Shown: piece after piece, positions 8,109 through 17,088 of the stretch
Numbering within the stretch: the first letter of the stretch is position 1
How the letters are laid out: every line of letters begins with the position of its first letter
Assembly: GCF_025244825.1 (NCBI RefSeq)
Contig: NZ_CP104263.1
Coordinates: forward strand, 3,162,001-3,226,000
Direction of reading: 5' to 3'
DNA: 64,000 bases
Origin: Arthrobacter jinronghuae
GTDB lineage: Bacteria > Actinomycetota > Actinomycetes > Actinomycetales > Micrococcaceae
The notes under the pieces: model-generated
What the model saw: the letters and a program-made list of their open reading frames with translations, nothing else
Told to the model about the DNA's origin: nothing
The model's database searches: none
Position numbers and translations under genes: made by a program

Positions 8109-9244
8109 AGCTCGGCCAGCTTCCGCCGCCGCACGAGCCAGATGAAGACCGGCGCGCCGATCACGGCGGTAGTGACCCCCACGGGGATTTCCCCCGGGGG
8201 CAGCAGGACCCGGCCCACCACGTCGGCGGTGACCAGCAGTGCAGGGGCGAGAAGCATGGAGAAGGGCAGGATCCAGCGGTAATCCGGGCCGGTGAAACTA
8301 CGCACCACGTGCGGGATGACCAGGCCGATGAACGCGATGGGTCCGGCCGCGGCGGTGGCCGCGCCGCACAGCAGCACTACGCCGAGGGCGGTGATCCCCC
8401 GCGTGAGTCCGACGCGCTGGCCGAGCCCGCGGGCAACGTCGTCGCCCAGGCTCAGGCCGTTCAGGGCCCGCCCGGCGAAGACGGAGATCAGGGCGCCGGC
8501 CGCCAGGAACGGCAGCACCGCCGCAATGGTGTCCCAGTCGCGGCCGGACACGCTGCCCACTTGCCAGAACCGGAAGGTGTCCAGGGTCTGCTGGCTGGAG
8601 ACCAGCACGGCGCTGAGCAGGGACATCAGCCCGGCGCTGAGCGCGGCGCCGGCCAGGGCCAGCTTGACCGGCGTGGCGCCTTCCCGGCCGAGGCTCGCCA
8701 CCAGATAAACGACGACGGCGGCTCCGGCAGCACCGGCCAAGGCAAACCAGATGTAACCGTTGAGGTTGGTGATGCCGAAGATGTAGATGCCCACCACCAC
8801 CGCAAACGCAGCACCGGCGTTGACGCCCAGGATGCCGGGGTCTGCCAGCGGATTGCGGGCTACGCCCTGCATGGCCGCACCGGCCAGGCCGAGGGCGGCG
8901 CCGGTGACCAGACCCAAAACCGTGCGCGGGACGCGGGAGTGGACCACGGCGTGGTCTCCGTTGGCCGGATCGAAGGCAGTAAAGGCATCCCAGACAGTGC
9001 CGGGGGCAACCGGCCGGGCACCGATGGCGACGGACGCGGCGCATGCCACGGCAAGGAACGCAAGGGTCAGGAGAAGCAGGCCGGCACGTCGTCCGGATCC
9101 GCGGTTTCCAGCGGTATCCGGGCCGGAAACGACAGGTTCAGTGCCGGGACCGGCAGCCTTGCCCGCGGAGGAATCCGCTTCGGTGAGGTGCACGCGGGAG
9201 CCGCGCTGGCGGGGAACGCCTGACGGGCGTGCGGCAACGCTCAC
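8105..9244 (-). CDS. FecCD-family iron-siderophore ABC permease (first gene of operon)
   Basis: A 379-residue FecCD permease and the promoter-proximal gene of the siderophore operon. It starts at GTG with GGGAGG seven bases upstream. About 50 hydrophilic residues precede the first membrane helix. The motif M-Q-G-V-A-R-N-P-L-A-D-P and the coupling region 'GPIAFIGLVIPHV' are present. The iron box at 9277-9295 lies 33-51 bp upstream, so the whole operon should be repressed when iron is plentiful. Confidence 0.93.
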   Translation of the reverse strand: MSVAARPSGVPRQRGSRVHLTEADSSAGKAAGPGTEPVVSGPDTAGNRGSGRRAGLLLLTLAFLAVACAASVAIGARPVAPGTVWDAFTAFDPANGDHAVVHSRVPRTVLGLVTGAALGLAGAAMQGVARNPLADPGILGVNAGAAFAVVVGIYIFGITNLNGYIWFALAGAAGAAVVVYLVASLGREGATPVKLALAGAALSAGLMSLLSAVLVSSQQTLDTFRFWQVGSVSGRDWDTIAAVLPFLAAGALISVFAGRALNGLSLGDDVARGLGQRVGLTRGITALGVVLLCGAATAAAGPIAFIGLVIPHVVRSFTGPDYRWILPFSMLLAPALLVTADVVGRVLLPPGEIPVGVTTAVIGAPVFIWLVRRRKLAEL

Positions 9245-9276
9245 GTAGGCACCTCCCTAGGGCAACGGGCAATTTC

Positions 9277-9295
9277 TTAAGTAAGGCTAGCCTAT
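9277..9295. promoter_or_regulatory. DtxR/IdeR-type iron box upstream of the siderophore operon
   Basis: TTAAGTAAGGCTAGCCTAT closely matches the actinobacterial iron-box consensus TTAGGTTAGGCTAACCTAA, including the central AGGCTAGCCT palindrome. It lies just upstream of the first permease gene. The regulator gene itself is not in this window. Confidence 0.85.
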
Positions 9296-9348
9296 GGTTA
9301 CTGCCTTTAAGAAACGTTTATGTTGCGTATTAGGACGGCTGCCGCAGG

Positions 9349-10407
9349 TTACCTCTCGGCACCGTGTCCCGGGGCAACCCGTTCCGATTCGCGCACCGGC
9401 CCAGGTGCGGTTCCGTCGCCGAAGGGGCGGCCTCCCAGCCCCTCGCGGCCGTGCTCCGAAAGCCAGTTGGACAGGTCCGGGCCCTTGGGCACAATCCCGG
9501 TGGGATTAATGTCCTCGTGGACTATGTAGTAGTGCGCCTTGATCTGCTCGAAGTCCACGGTGTCCCCGAAGCCGGGCGTCTGGAACAGGTCGCGGGCGTA
9601 CCCCCACAGGGCGGGCATCTCGGTCAGCTTGTTCCGGTTGCACTTGAAGTGCCCGTGATAGACGGGATCGAAGCGCACCAGGGTGGTGAACAGCCGGACG
9701 TCCGCCTCGGTGATGGTGTCCCCCACCAGGTAGCGCTGCCTCGAGAGCCGGTCCTCCAGCCAGTCCATCGCGGCCCACAGCCGGTCATAGGCCGCGTTGT
9801 AGGCTTCCTGCGAGCCGGCGAACCCGCACCGGTACACCCCGTTGTTCACCTCGGTGAAGATCCGTTTGTTGACCTGTTCCATTTCCGCCAGATGTTCGGC
9901 GGGCAGCAGGTCCGGGGCGCCCTCGCGGTGGAACTCCTTCCACTCCGTGGAGAAGTCCAAGGTGATCTGCGGGAAGTTGTTGGTCACCACGGCACCGGTG
10001 GGCACGTCCACGATCGCCGGGACGGTAATCCCGCGCTGATAGCCGGGGACCCGCCGGAAGAAGGCTTCCTGCAGCCGTTCGATGCCCAGCACCGGGTCCC
10101 GGCCGTCCGGATCCAGGTCGAAGGTCCAGCTGCGCGCGTCATGGGTGGGCCCGGGCAGGCCCAGCGAGATGGCGTCCTCCAGGCCCAGCAGCCGCCGGAC
10201 AATGATGGTCCGGTTGGCCCACGGACAGGCACGGGCTGCGACCAGCCGGTAGCGCCCGGCCTCCACGGGATAGCCGTCCCGGCCGTCCCTGGTGATTCGG
10301 GTTTCGATGTAGTTCGTGTCCCGCGTGTATTCGGTGCCGCCGGTGACATAGGCGCCTTTGGTGCTGTGCGCGGAGCTGTCCGCCGGGGCTGATCCCTGAG
10401 GTGTCAT
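9349..10407 (-). CDS. Glutathionyl-hydroquinone reductase-like GST family protein
   Basis: A 352-residue member of the YqjG/ECM4/PcpF group of omega-like GSTs. These enzymes reduce glutathionyl-hydroquinones using a catalytic Cys. The motif A-C-P-W-A-N-R places that Cys at residue 61, and the C-terminal all-helical domain is recognisable ('LVGDTITEADVRLFTTLVRFD'). The reading frame runs much further upstream, but that part is the antisense of the epimerase gene. The homologous protein begins at ATG 10407, where GGAGGG lies very close to the start. Actinobacteria make mycothiol rather than glutathione, so the native thiol is uncertain. Confidence 0.88.
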   Translation of the reverse strand: MTPQGSAPADSSAHSTKGAYVTGGTEYTRDTNYIETRITRDGRDGYPVEAGRYRLVAARACPWANRTIIVRRLLGLEDAISLGLPGPTHDARSWTFDLDPDGRDPVLGIERLQEAFFRRVPGYQRGITVPAIVDVPTGAVVTNNFPQITLDFSTEWKEFHREGAPDLLPAEHLAEMEQVNKRIFTEVNNGVYRCGFAGSQEAYNAAYDRLWAAMDWLEDRLSRQRYLVGDTITEADVRLFTTLVRFDPVYHGHFKCNRNKLTEMPALWGYARDLFQTPGFGDTVDFEQIKAHYYIVHEDINPTGIVPKGPDLSNWLSEHGREGLGGRPFGDGTAPGPVRESERVAPGHGAER

Positions 10408-10536
10408 GCCCTCCAGACTAACGCGTTCCGCCCTCCCGCAGGCGGTCTGCCGATGCGCCTGGGGGCTGCCGGAAAACGGGTGCGGCGGTAGAGTCGAGTG
10501 CAGTGCCGGGAGCAGTGCAACGGAAGGATCTGGACC

Positions 10537-11583
10537 ATGCGAGTAGCGGTTATCGGAGCAACCGGAAACGTTGGAACGGCTATCCTGCGCCGGCTTGCCG
10601 CGGCCCGCAGCGAACGCGGTGGCCTGGAGGTGGTGGGGATTGCCCGCCGGATTCCGGATACCTCGCTGCCTCCGTACAACGACGTCGAGTGGCACAGCAT
10701 CGACCTCGGCGACGCCGCCAACGTGGACAAGTTGACCGAGGCGCTGCGCGGGTCCGATGCGGTCATCCACCTTGCCTGGCTGATCCAGCCCAACCGCGAC
10801 GAAGCCGAGCTGCACCGGGTCAACGTCAAGGGCACGGAGAATGCGCTGGCCGCGGCGGCCGCCGCGGGGGTCCGGCAGTTTGTCTGCGCCTCCTCGGTGG
10901 GTGCGTACAGCCCGGCTCCGAAAGACCGGCTGACGGATGAATCCTGGCCGGCGCGCGGCATCGCCAGCTCGCACTACAGCAGGCACAAGGGCGAGCAGGA
11001 AGCGCTCCTGGACCGGTTCGAACTGGAGTACCCGGAGATCGCCGTGGCCCGGCTGCGGCAGGGGCTGGTCTTCTCCTCCGACGCCGGAAGCGAGATCGGC
11101 GTCTACTTTGTGGGCCGGGTGATCCCCAAGTTCATCCTCAACAAGCTCCGCTTGCCGTTGATCCCGCTGCCCAGCGAGTTTGTTTTCCAGGCGGTCCACG
11201 CCGATGACATGGCCGACGCCTACTGGCGCGTGGTGGACCAGCGGGCGGAGGGTGCCTTCAACATTGCCGCCGATCCAGTCATCACGCCCGAGCTCCTGGC
11301 CGGGGTGCTGGGCGCCAAGCGGGTCCTGAACGTGCCCGTGAAAGTGGTGCGCGCCGTCGTCGGCCTGACCTGGGCGGCGCACCTGCAGGCCTCGGATCCG
11401 GGCTGGATCGACTTGGCCGCCGGTGTGCCGGTAATGGACACCACCCGGGCACGTGAAGAGCTGGGCTGGCAGCCGCGGAGAACCTCGCTGGAGTCCCTGA
11501 AGTTCGTGCTGGACGGGATGAGCACCGGCGACGGGGTGGCCGGCTCTCCGCTGCTGGCACCCCGCAGCCAGGTGCGCCCCTAG
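10537..11583 (+). CDS. NAD-dependent epimerase/dehydratase family protein
   Basis: A 348-residue extended short-chain dehydrogenase. The nucleotide motif G-A-T-G-N-V-G sits at residues 7-13, and the active-site Y-S-R-H-K follows 'SSVGAYSP' in the usual Ser-Tyr-Lys arrangement. The ATG at 10537 has GGAAGGA at 10522-10528; an ATG 39 bases earlier lacks a ribosome site and adds residues outside the family. The substrate cannot be read from the sequence. It is divergent from the GST-like gene and ends seven bases before the convergent flavoprotein gene. Confidence 0.85.
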   Translation: MRVAVIGATGNVGTAILRRLAAARSERGGLEVVGIARRIPDTSLPPYNDVEWHSIDLGDAANVDKLTEALRGSDAVIHLAWLIQPNRDEAELHRVNVKGTENALAAAAAAGVRQFVCASSVGAYSPAPKDRLTDESWPARGIASSHYSRHKGEQEALLDRFELEYPEIAVARLRQGLVFSSDAGSEIGVYFVGRVIPKFILNKLRLPLIPLPSEFVFQAVHADDMADAYWRVVDQRAEGAFNIAADPVITPELLAGVLGAKRVLNVPVKVVRAVVGLTWAAHLQASDPGWIDLAAGVPVMDTTRAREELGWQPRRTSLESLKFVLDGMSTGDGVAGSPLLAPRSQVRP

Positions 11584-11590
11584 CCGGTAT

Positions 11591-12568
11591 CTAGACCGCT
11601 GCGCGCAGGTCCGCTGCTTCGACCATGCCTGCTGCCGGGCGTGCGGCGGCCACCGCCAGCCCGAGGTCCTCTTCGAGCAGCTTGGCATTGACCACCACTG
11701 CCAGCCGGTACGCGTCTCCGGCGGCGGCGACCACCTGGGCGGAGGGATCGGTGGCATTGCCCACGGCCCAGATCCGTTCCTGGCTGGTCCGCCCCAGCTC
11801 GTTGGTGACAATGCAGCCGTCGTCATCCGTTTCGAGATGCTCGGTCAGCCCGGCGTCCATCTCGGCTGCGGGCTCCAGGAACAGCGCTTCGCAGGGAACT
11901 GTTTGGCCGTCGGCCAGCACCAGGGCCGCCAAGGCATCGTTCTCGACGCTCAGCTCCACCACCGTGCCGTCCACCACCCGGACACCCATGGCAGCCAGGC
12001 CGGAGGCATCCTCTTCGCTGAGGGAAATGTCCCCGTGCAGCACCAGCACCACGTCCTCGGAGAAGCTGCGGACCAGCTGGGCCTGCTGGATGGAGGTTTC
12101 CCCGGTTCCCAGCACGGCCAGCTTTTTGTCCACCGTTTCGTAGCCGTGGCAGTAGGGGCACTGCAGCACGTCCCGGCCCCACCGGGAGCGCAGGCCTTCG
12201 ATGTCCGGCAGGACGTCCCGCAGTCCGGTGGCCAGGATCAGCTGCCGGCCGCGGAACTCGCCGCCGTCGCCGGTCCTGACCGCACCGGAGGCGTCCACGG
12301 AGGCCACCGTGGCCTCCGCCAGTTCCACGCCGTAGCCGCGGACCTCGGCGCGGGCGAGCTCAAGCAGTTCGGCGGGCGGCATGCCGTCACGTGTGGGGAA
12401 ACCATGAACATGGCCGGCAGGAGCGTTGCGCGGGGAGCCGGCGTCGAGCACCACCACCCGGCGGCGGGCCCGCCCCAGGACCAGCGCAGCGGTCAGTCCG
12501 GCTATGCCGCCGCCCACAATAACAACGTCGTACTCGGGAGCAGAAGGGGAAGATTCAGAACTGGTCAT
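11591..12568 (-). CDS. Thioredoxin-reductase-like FAD-dependent oxidoreductase
   Basis: A 325-residue two-dinucleotide-domain flavoprotein. The FAD-binding G-G-G-I-A-G-L lies near residue 18 and a redox C-P-Y-C near 137, where true thioredoxin reductases usually have CATC/CAVC. The NAD(P) motif is G-T-G-E-T-S rather than the usual GGGxSA. The C-terminal FAD segment 'IWAVGNATDPSAQVVAAAGD' is clear. It belongs to the broad NAD(P)/FAD oxidoreductase group often annotated as TrxB-like, and its partner is unknown. No strong ribosome site precedes the ATG, so the mRNA may be leaderless. Confidence 0.82.
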   Translation of the reverse strand: MTSSESSPSAPEYDVVIVGGGIAGLTAALVLGRARRRVVVLDAGSPRNAPAGHVHGFPTRDGMPPAELLELARAEVRGYGVELAEATVASVDASGAVRTGDGGEFRGRQLILATGLRDVLPDIEGLRSRWGRDVLQCPYCHGYETVDKKLAVLGTGETSIQQAQLVRSFSEDVVLVLHGDISLSEEDASGLAAMGVRVVDGTVVELSVENDALAALVLADGQTVPCEALFLEPAAEMDAGLTEHLETDDDGCIVTNELGRTSQERIWAVGNATDPSAQVVAAAGDAYRLAVVVNAKLLEEDLGLAVAAARPAAGMVEAADLRAAV

Positions 12569-12633
12569 AGCTAATTTTTACAGGATGGCAGGGGAATCAT
12601 CAGCATTCTTACTATCTTGCATAGACTTTCCCT

Positions 12634-14013
12634 ATGGAAGAAACGACGCAGGAAAAGCCTGCCTCCAAACTCAAGCAGGGCATCACCGGCCCCATGCTGT
12701 ATCTGTTCATCCTCGGCGACGTACTTGGTGCGGGTATCTATGCCCTGGTGGGCGAAGTTTCGGGTGAAGTAGGCGGTGCCATCTGGGTGCCGCTGCTGGT
12801 CGCCCTGGTCCTCGCACTGCTGACCGCCGCCTCCTATGCCGAACTCGTCACAAAGTACCCGAAGGCCGGCGGCGCAGCGGTGTTCGCCCAGCGCGCCTTC
12901 AAGGTTCCGGCCATTTCGTTCCTGGTCGGTTTCGCCATGCTCGCCGCCGGCGTGACCAGTGCCGCCGGACTGGCATTGGCATTCACCGGTGACTATCTGA
13001 GCCCGTTCCTCGACGTACCCTCCGTTCCCGCAGCCATCGTGTTCCTGCTGCTGGTGGCGCTGCTGAACGCCCGCGGCATTTCGGAATCGGTGCGCAGCAA
13101 CGTGGTTATGACCGTTATCGAGCTCTCCGGGCTGGTCCTGGTGATTGTGCTGGTTGGCCTGATGCTGGGCCAGGGCGAGGGGTACCCCGAGCAGATCACC
13201 GAATTCCCGGTAGGCGTGAATCCCGGCACCGCCGTCCTTGGCGCGTCCGTCATTGCGTACTACTCCTTCGTGGGCTTCGAGGTTTCGGCCAACGTTGCCG
13301 AAGAGGTCCGCGACGTCCGCCGGGTGTACCCGAAGGCCATTTTCGGAGCCATGCTCACCGCCGGTCTCGTCTACGTCCTGATTGGCTTGGCTGCCTCGAT
13401 TGCGTTGCCCACCGCGGACCTGACGGGATCCTCCGGCCCGCTGCTCGACGTCGTCAGCGCCACCGGATTCGGCGTACCGGACTGGCTCTTCAGCCTGGTG
13501 GCCCTGGTCGCCGTGGCCAACGGCGCCCTGCTGACCATGATCATGTCCTCGCGGCTGACCTTCGGCATGTCCGAGCAGGGGCTGCTTCCCGCCGTTTTCG
13601 GCCGGGTGCTGCCCAACCGGAGGACCCCGTGGGTGGCCATCATCGCCACCACCGCCGTCGCCATGATCCTGACCATGACCGGCGGGCTGGCGTCACTGGC
13701 CGAGACCGTGGTCCTGCTGCTGCTCTTCGTCTTCCTGAGCACCAACGTCGCAGTGATTGTGCTGCGCAAGGACAAGGTGGAGGAAAAGCATTTCAAGGCC
13801 CCGATTGTGGTGCCATACCTCGCCATTGCCTCCTGCCTGCTGCTGCTGACCCAGCAGGACGGCACCGTGTGGCTGCGGGCGGGTGCCCTGATGCTGATCG
13901 GGCTGCTGTTGTTCGGAGCCCGGTTCCTGGCCAAGGGCAAGAACCTCGGCGCCAAGGGCCGCCGCGGTGCGGGCAAGTCGATGGAAAGCCCGGTGGAATC
14001 GAAAGAGCAGTAG
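12634..14013 (+). CDS. APC superfamily amino acid permease
   Basis: A 459-residue transporter with about 12 hydrophobic helices. It has the APC opening motif around 'GDVLGAGIYALVGEV' and the later 'YYSFVGFEVSANVAEEVRDVRR' region, which contains the conserved Glu of the family. The substrate is probably an amino acid or amine but cannot be specified. The ATG lacks a Shine-Dalgarno site and a TAGACT hexamer ends six bases upstream (12622-12627), so a leaderless transcript is plausible. A strong terminator follows. Confidence 0.88.
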   Translation: MEETTQEKPASKLKQGITGPMLYLFILGDVLGAGIYALVGEVSGEVGGAIWVPLLVALVLALLTAASYAELVTKYPKAGGAAVFAQRAFKVPAISFLVGFAMLAAGVTSAAGLALAFTGDYLSPFLDVPSVPAAIVFLLLVALLNARGISESVRSNVVMTVIELSGLVLVIVLVGLMLGQGEGYPEQITEFPVGVNPGTAVLGASVIAYYSFVGFEVSANVAEEVRDVRRVYPKAIFGAMLTAGLVYVLIGLAASIALPTADLTGSSGPLLDVVSATGFGVPDWLFSLVALVAVANGALLTMIMSSRLTFGMSEQGLLPAVFGRVLPNRRTPWVAIIATTAVAMILTMTGGLASLAETVVLLLLFVFLSTNVAVIVLRKDKVEEKHFKAPIVVPYLAIASCLLLLTQQDGTVWLRAGALMLIGLLLFGARFLAKGKNLGAKGRRGAGKSMESPVESKEQ

Positions 14014-14024
14014 TTCCGGCACGC

Positions 14025-14063
14025 AAAAACCGCCCCGGACCAGCTGGTCCGGGGCGGTTTTTT
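14025..14063. terminator. Strong bidirectional terminator
   Basis: AAAAACCGCCCCGGACC pairs with GGTCCGGGGCGGTTTTT around a short AGCT loop, with A and T runs on both sides. It separates the convergent permease and YihY genes. Confidence 0.95.
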
Positions 14064-14094
14064 GAGTTTGCGCGGCTTTACAGTGCGCTAAGGC

Positions 14095-15168
14095 TTACTC
14101 GTGCAGGTCGTCGTCGTAGTCCTTGCCGGCATGCTGCTGGCGCAGCTTCCGGCCCTCGGCGATGTCCTTCTCTTCCTGTTCCTGGCGCTTCTCCGTCTGA
14201 CGGGTATCGCGCGGGGGAAGCTGCACGGATTCCTCGGCCTGGATGCCGGCCTGCAGTTCGCGGCCGCGTTCCACCTCGGCGTCGAACTCCGCGCCGAAGA
14301 GCAGGGACACATTGGCCAGCCAGATCCACAGCAGTAGGACGATGACGCCGCCGATGGCGCCGTAGGTGGCGTTGTAGTTGCCGAAGTTGGCGACGTAGAA
14401 GCTGAAGCCAAGGGTCACGATCGCCAGGATCACGAGCGCAATCAGCGAGCCCATGCTCATCCAGCGGAACTTGGGCTGCTTGACGTTCGGGGTGGCGTAG
14501 TAGAGGACTGCGATGATCAGCACCGCGAAGATCACCATGACCGGCCACTTGGCGATGTTCCAGACGGTTACCGCTTCGCTGCCCAGACCGATGACATTGC
14601 CGATCGCTTCGGCGATCGGGCCGGAAATCACCAGCATCAGCATCAGTGCGGCGGCCATCAGGACCAGGACCAGGGTCACAAGCAGCTGCGTGGGAAGCAG
14701 TTTCCAGGCGGGCCGGCCTTCCTCGACTTCGTAAATGCGGTTCAGGGAACGGCCAAACGCCTTCACGAAGCCGGAGGCGGACCAGAGGGCACCCAGGATA
14801 CCGATAATGAGCGTGAGGCCGGCAGCGCTGGAAGAGGTCAGCTGGGCAATCGGCCCTTCCACTACGTTGACTGCTTCACCGGGAGCGAACTGCCGCACGA
14901 GGTCCAGCAGGGCCTCGGTGGTGCTTTCGGCCTGGCCCACCAGGCCGAGAATGGAGACCAGCGCCAGCAGGGCCGGGAAGATCGCCAGGACGGTGTAGTA
15001 GGTCAGTGCCGCTGCAAGGTCGGTGCACTGGTCCTTGGAAAACTCGCGGACTGTCTTCTTGAGGATGTACTTCCAACTGGGCTTGGAAACCTCGGTGGGT
15101 TTATCGGGCTTGCTGGCATCGTCCGGACTGGGTGCGGTCTCGGCTTTGCTGTTGGTGTCCTGTGCCAC
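14095..15168 (-). CDS. YihY/virulence factor BrkB family membrane protein
   Basis: A 357-residue polytopic membrane protein. After a Ser/Pro/Lys-rich leader of about 30 residues come six hydrophobic helices. Family landmarks include 'DLAAALTYYTVLAIFPALLALVS', 'SGFVKAFGRSLNRIYEV' and 'YYATPNVKQPKFRW'. The last 60 residues are charged and cytoplasmic. The family was once called RNase BN by error; its real function is not established. The GTG start has GGAGG eight bases upstream. Confidence 0.9.
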   Translation of the reverse strand: MAQDTNSKAETAPSPDDASKPDKPTEVSKPSWKYILKKTVREFSKDQCTDLAAALTYYTVLAIFPALLALVSILGLVGQAESTTEALLDLVRQFAPGEAVNVVEGPIAQLTSSSAAGLTLIIGILGALWSASGFVKAFGRSLNRIYEVEEGRPAWKLLPTQLLVTLVLVLMAAALMLMLVISGPIAEAIGNVIGLGSEAVTVWNIAKWPVMVIFAVLIIAVLYYATPNVKQPKFRWMSMGSLIALVILAIVTLGFSFYVANFGNYNATYGAIGGVIVLLLWIWLANVSLLFGAEFDAEVERGRELQAGIQAEESVQLPPRDTRQTEKRQEQEEKDIAEGRKLRQQHAGKDYDDDLHE

Positions 15169-15212
15169 TGCGGCCTCCTGCTGGAATGGATGTTCTGACC
15201 CCCATCGTATTA

Positions 15213-15226
15213 GTAAGCGTTCTTAC
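15213..15226. promoter_or_regulatory. Short inverted repeat upstream of the YihY gene
   Basis: GTAAG-CGTT-CTTAC lies 45-58 bp upstream of the YihY start, in the right place for a repressor site. The arms are only 5 bp, so the call is weak. Confidence 0.3.
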
Positions 15227-15231
15227 CAACA

Positions 15232-15261
15232 AAGGGATCCCGCTCCGCTCCCGGATCCCTT
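15232..15261 (-). terminator. Terminator downstream of the PRC-barrel gene
   Basis: AAGGGATCC at 15232-15240 pairs with GGATCCCTT at 15253-15261. On the minus strand it is followed by TTTGTT, as expected for the end of the 15287-15598 transcript. Confidence 0.7.
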
Positions 15262-15286
15262 GGACGTCAGCGGAACCCGGCGGAGC

Positions 15287-15598
15287 TCAGCGGAGCCGGT
15301 AATAATCCATCAGGACGGACTCTTCTGCGGGGCTCAGCGGATTCTCCGGGTTCGCCCCGGGCGAGTGGGACACCTGCTCCCTGGAGTAGTTCACGAAAAT
15401 GTCCTGCCCGTCGCGGCGGGCACCGGTGAGCGGAACGTAGTGTTCCTCGGTTTCGAACAGGCCCAGGTCAACCGTGATCCAGACAGGCTCGGCGGTGGCG
15501 CGGTCCAGATGCACTTCGCCCACCAGCCCCAGCCGCTCGCCGTCCTTGGCCCAGACGCTGGAGCCCTGGATTTCGTGGAGCGTAAATGCATCCGCCAT
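15287..15598 (-). CDS. PRC-barrel domain protein
   Basis: A 103-residue soluble protein that is essentially one PRC-barrel: 'IQGSSVWAKDGERLGLVGEVHLD' followed by 'EPVWITVDLGLF' and a conserved final strand. PRC-barrel proteins of this size are common in Actinobacteria, often stress-linked, and bind partners that are not defined here. AAAGGGA precedes the ATG. The gene is monocistronic, between the YihY and mechanosensitive-channel genes. Confidence 0.8.
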   Translation of the reverse strand: MADAFTLHEIQGSSVWAKDGERLGLVGEVHLDRATAEPVWITVDLGLFETEEHYVPLTGARRDGQDIFVNYSREQVSHSPGANPENPLSPAEESVLMDYYRLR

Positions 15599-15709
15599 TG
15601 TCTCGTCCCTTTCGCCGGCCCGGCCGAACTGCCGGGGTTCTTATTGCCGCCCGGCGCGCGGCCCGCTGTCAACACCTGCGGGCGTACCGCCCGGCGGGAG
15701 GCGGGGAAG

Positions 15710-16945
15710 TCAGCGCCGTTCGTCGTCGACGGCGTTTCCCTCCCGTTCGGCAAAGACCTCTTCACCGGGGCCGGAGAAGTTCACCCGGCGCTCCACGGCA
15801 TCGATGCTTCCGGTGAAAAGCTGCGAGTCGCTGGTGTCCTCGTTGCGGGGAACCGACGCGGCGCGCGGGCCGCTGTGCACGGCGGCGCCGGCGGGACGGA
15901 CTTCTTCCCACCGCTGGCGCGGCAGTGCCTCCGGATGCCATTCCTGCAGATAGGCGACCATGCTTTCGCGGATGAGGCAGCGCAGGTCGAACAGGGTTCC
16001 GCTGTCCGCTGCGCTGACCAGGATGCGGATCCGCACCATGCCCTTCACGGCGTCCGTCACCTGCAGCACGCTGGTGCGCTGGTCCCACAGGTCGGTGTCC
16101 GCGAGGATTTCCTTCAGCAGGGTGCGCAGGTCCCCCACCGGTACACGCCAGTCCAGGTCCAGTTCCACCGTGCCCAGGATGTCCGACTGGCGGCGGGTCC
16201 AGTTCTGGAACGGCGTGGTGGTGAAGTAGGTGGAGGGCAGGATCAGGCGCCGGTCGTCCCAGATGTGGAGCACCACGTAGGTCATGGTGATTTCCTCGAT
16301 GGTGCCCCACTCGCCTTCCACCACGACGACGTCGTCCACCCGGATCGCGTCGGTGAAGGCCAGCTGCATCCCGGCGAAAACATTGGTCAGCGTCCCCTGC
16401 ACGGCGAGGCCGGCCACAATGGAGAGCACGCCGGCGGAGGCGAGGATGCCGGCACCCAGTGCGCGCACTTCGGGAATGGTCAGCAGCACGCAGGCAACGG
16501 CCAGCATAATCAGCACTGCGATGCCAACCCGCCTGCCCAGGATCACCTGCGTCTTCAACCGCCGCAGCCTGCGGTTGTCCCGGGTGTCCGTGCTGTACTT
16601 CGTGAGGATCATGGCCTCGATCACCAGCAGCAGGACCACTGCCAGCCACGCCACGGCACCGATCAGCCCCAGCACCAGCACGTAGTCCACCGCCGGCAGC
16701 CACAAGGTGCCGGCTGCGGTGGCTCCGAGGGCAATCCGCGCGCCGATCAGCGAGAGCCCCAGCCGCAGCGGGTTGCGGGCCTTCACGGTGATCTCCCGGA
16801 TGCCCGGCGTCTTCCGGAAGGCCCGATGGACCACCTCCCGCAGGATCCGGGCCAGGATCAGGGCGACACCCACTGCCACCAACACGGCAAAGAGCGGTTT
16901 GAAACTGACAGCAAGCGAGAGCAGGTCTTCCATGGAATCGATCAT
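15710..16945 (-). CDS. MscS-type mechanosensitive ion channel protein
   Basis: A protein of about 411 residues with four N-terminal membrane helices and the MscS pore-lining helix plus beta domain. The pore-lining helix is the Gly/Ala-rich 'GILASAGVLSIVAGLAVQG', followed by 'TNVFAGMQLAFTDAIRVDD', typical of MscS relatives. It should release solutes on osmotic downshock. The start is uncertain: the longest frame begins with TTG at 16972, and ATG codons lie at 16945 and 16933, none with a good ribosome site. The last 60 residues are hydrophilic and not conserved. Confidence 0.87.
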   Translation of the reverse strand: MIDSMEDLLSLAVSFKPLFAVLVAVGVALILARILREVVHRAFRKTPGIREITVKARNPLRLGLSLIGARIALGATAAGTLWLPAVDYVLVLGLIGAVAWLAVVLLLVIEAMILTKYSTDTRDNRRLRRLKTQVILGRRVGIAVLIMLAVACVLLTIPEVRALGAGILASAGVLSIVAGLAVQGTLTNVFAGMQLAFTDAIRVDDVVVVEGEWGTIEEITMTYVVLHIWDDRRLILPSTYFTTTPFQNWTRRQSDILGTVELDLDWRVPVGDLRTLLKEILADTDLWDQRTSVLQVTDAVKGMVRIRILVSAADSGTLFDLRCLIRESMVAYLQEWHPEALPRQRWEEVRPAGAAVHSGPRAASVPRNEDTSDSQLFTGSIDAVERRVNFSGPGEEVFAEREGNAVDDERR

Positions 16946-17020
16946 TGCAAACAGCCGTGGGTGGCTGTCCAATCAGGTCCCGCGGCGGGCCGGGCGGATT
17001 ATGCCTGCCGGGCGGTTAAA

Positions 17021-17056
17021 CAGCGGACACCCCGGAGGATTCCGGGGTGTCCGCTG
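17021..17056 (-). terminator. Hairpin terminator of the second siderophore-binding protein gene
   Basis: CAGCGGACACCCCGG (17021-17035) pairs perfectly with CCGGGGTGTCCGCTG (17042-17056). It lies 33 bp past the stop of the lipoprotein gene. The T-run on the minus strand is short. Confidence 0.75.
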
Positions 17057-17088
17057 TACCTTCTTGGAGAAGGCAGCTGTAACGGGTC

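Noticed and set aside
10408..11826. Minus-strand reading frame that extends the GST-like protein to 825 residues
   Set aside because: The upstream part is the antisense of the epimerase gene at 10537-11583, has no homology pattern of its own, and the GST family begins at ATG 10407.
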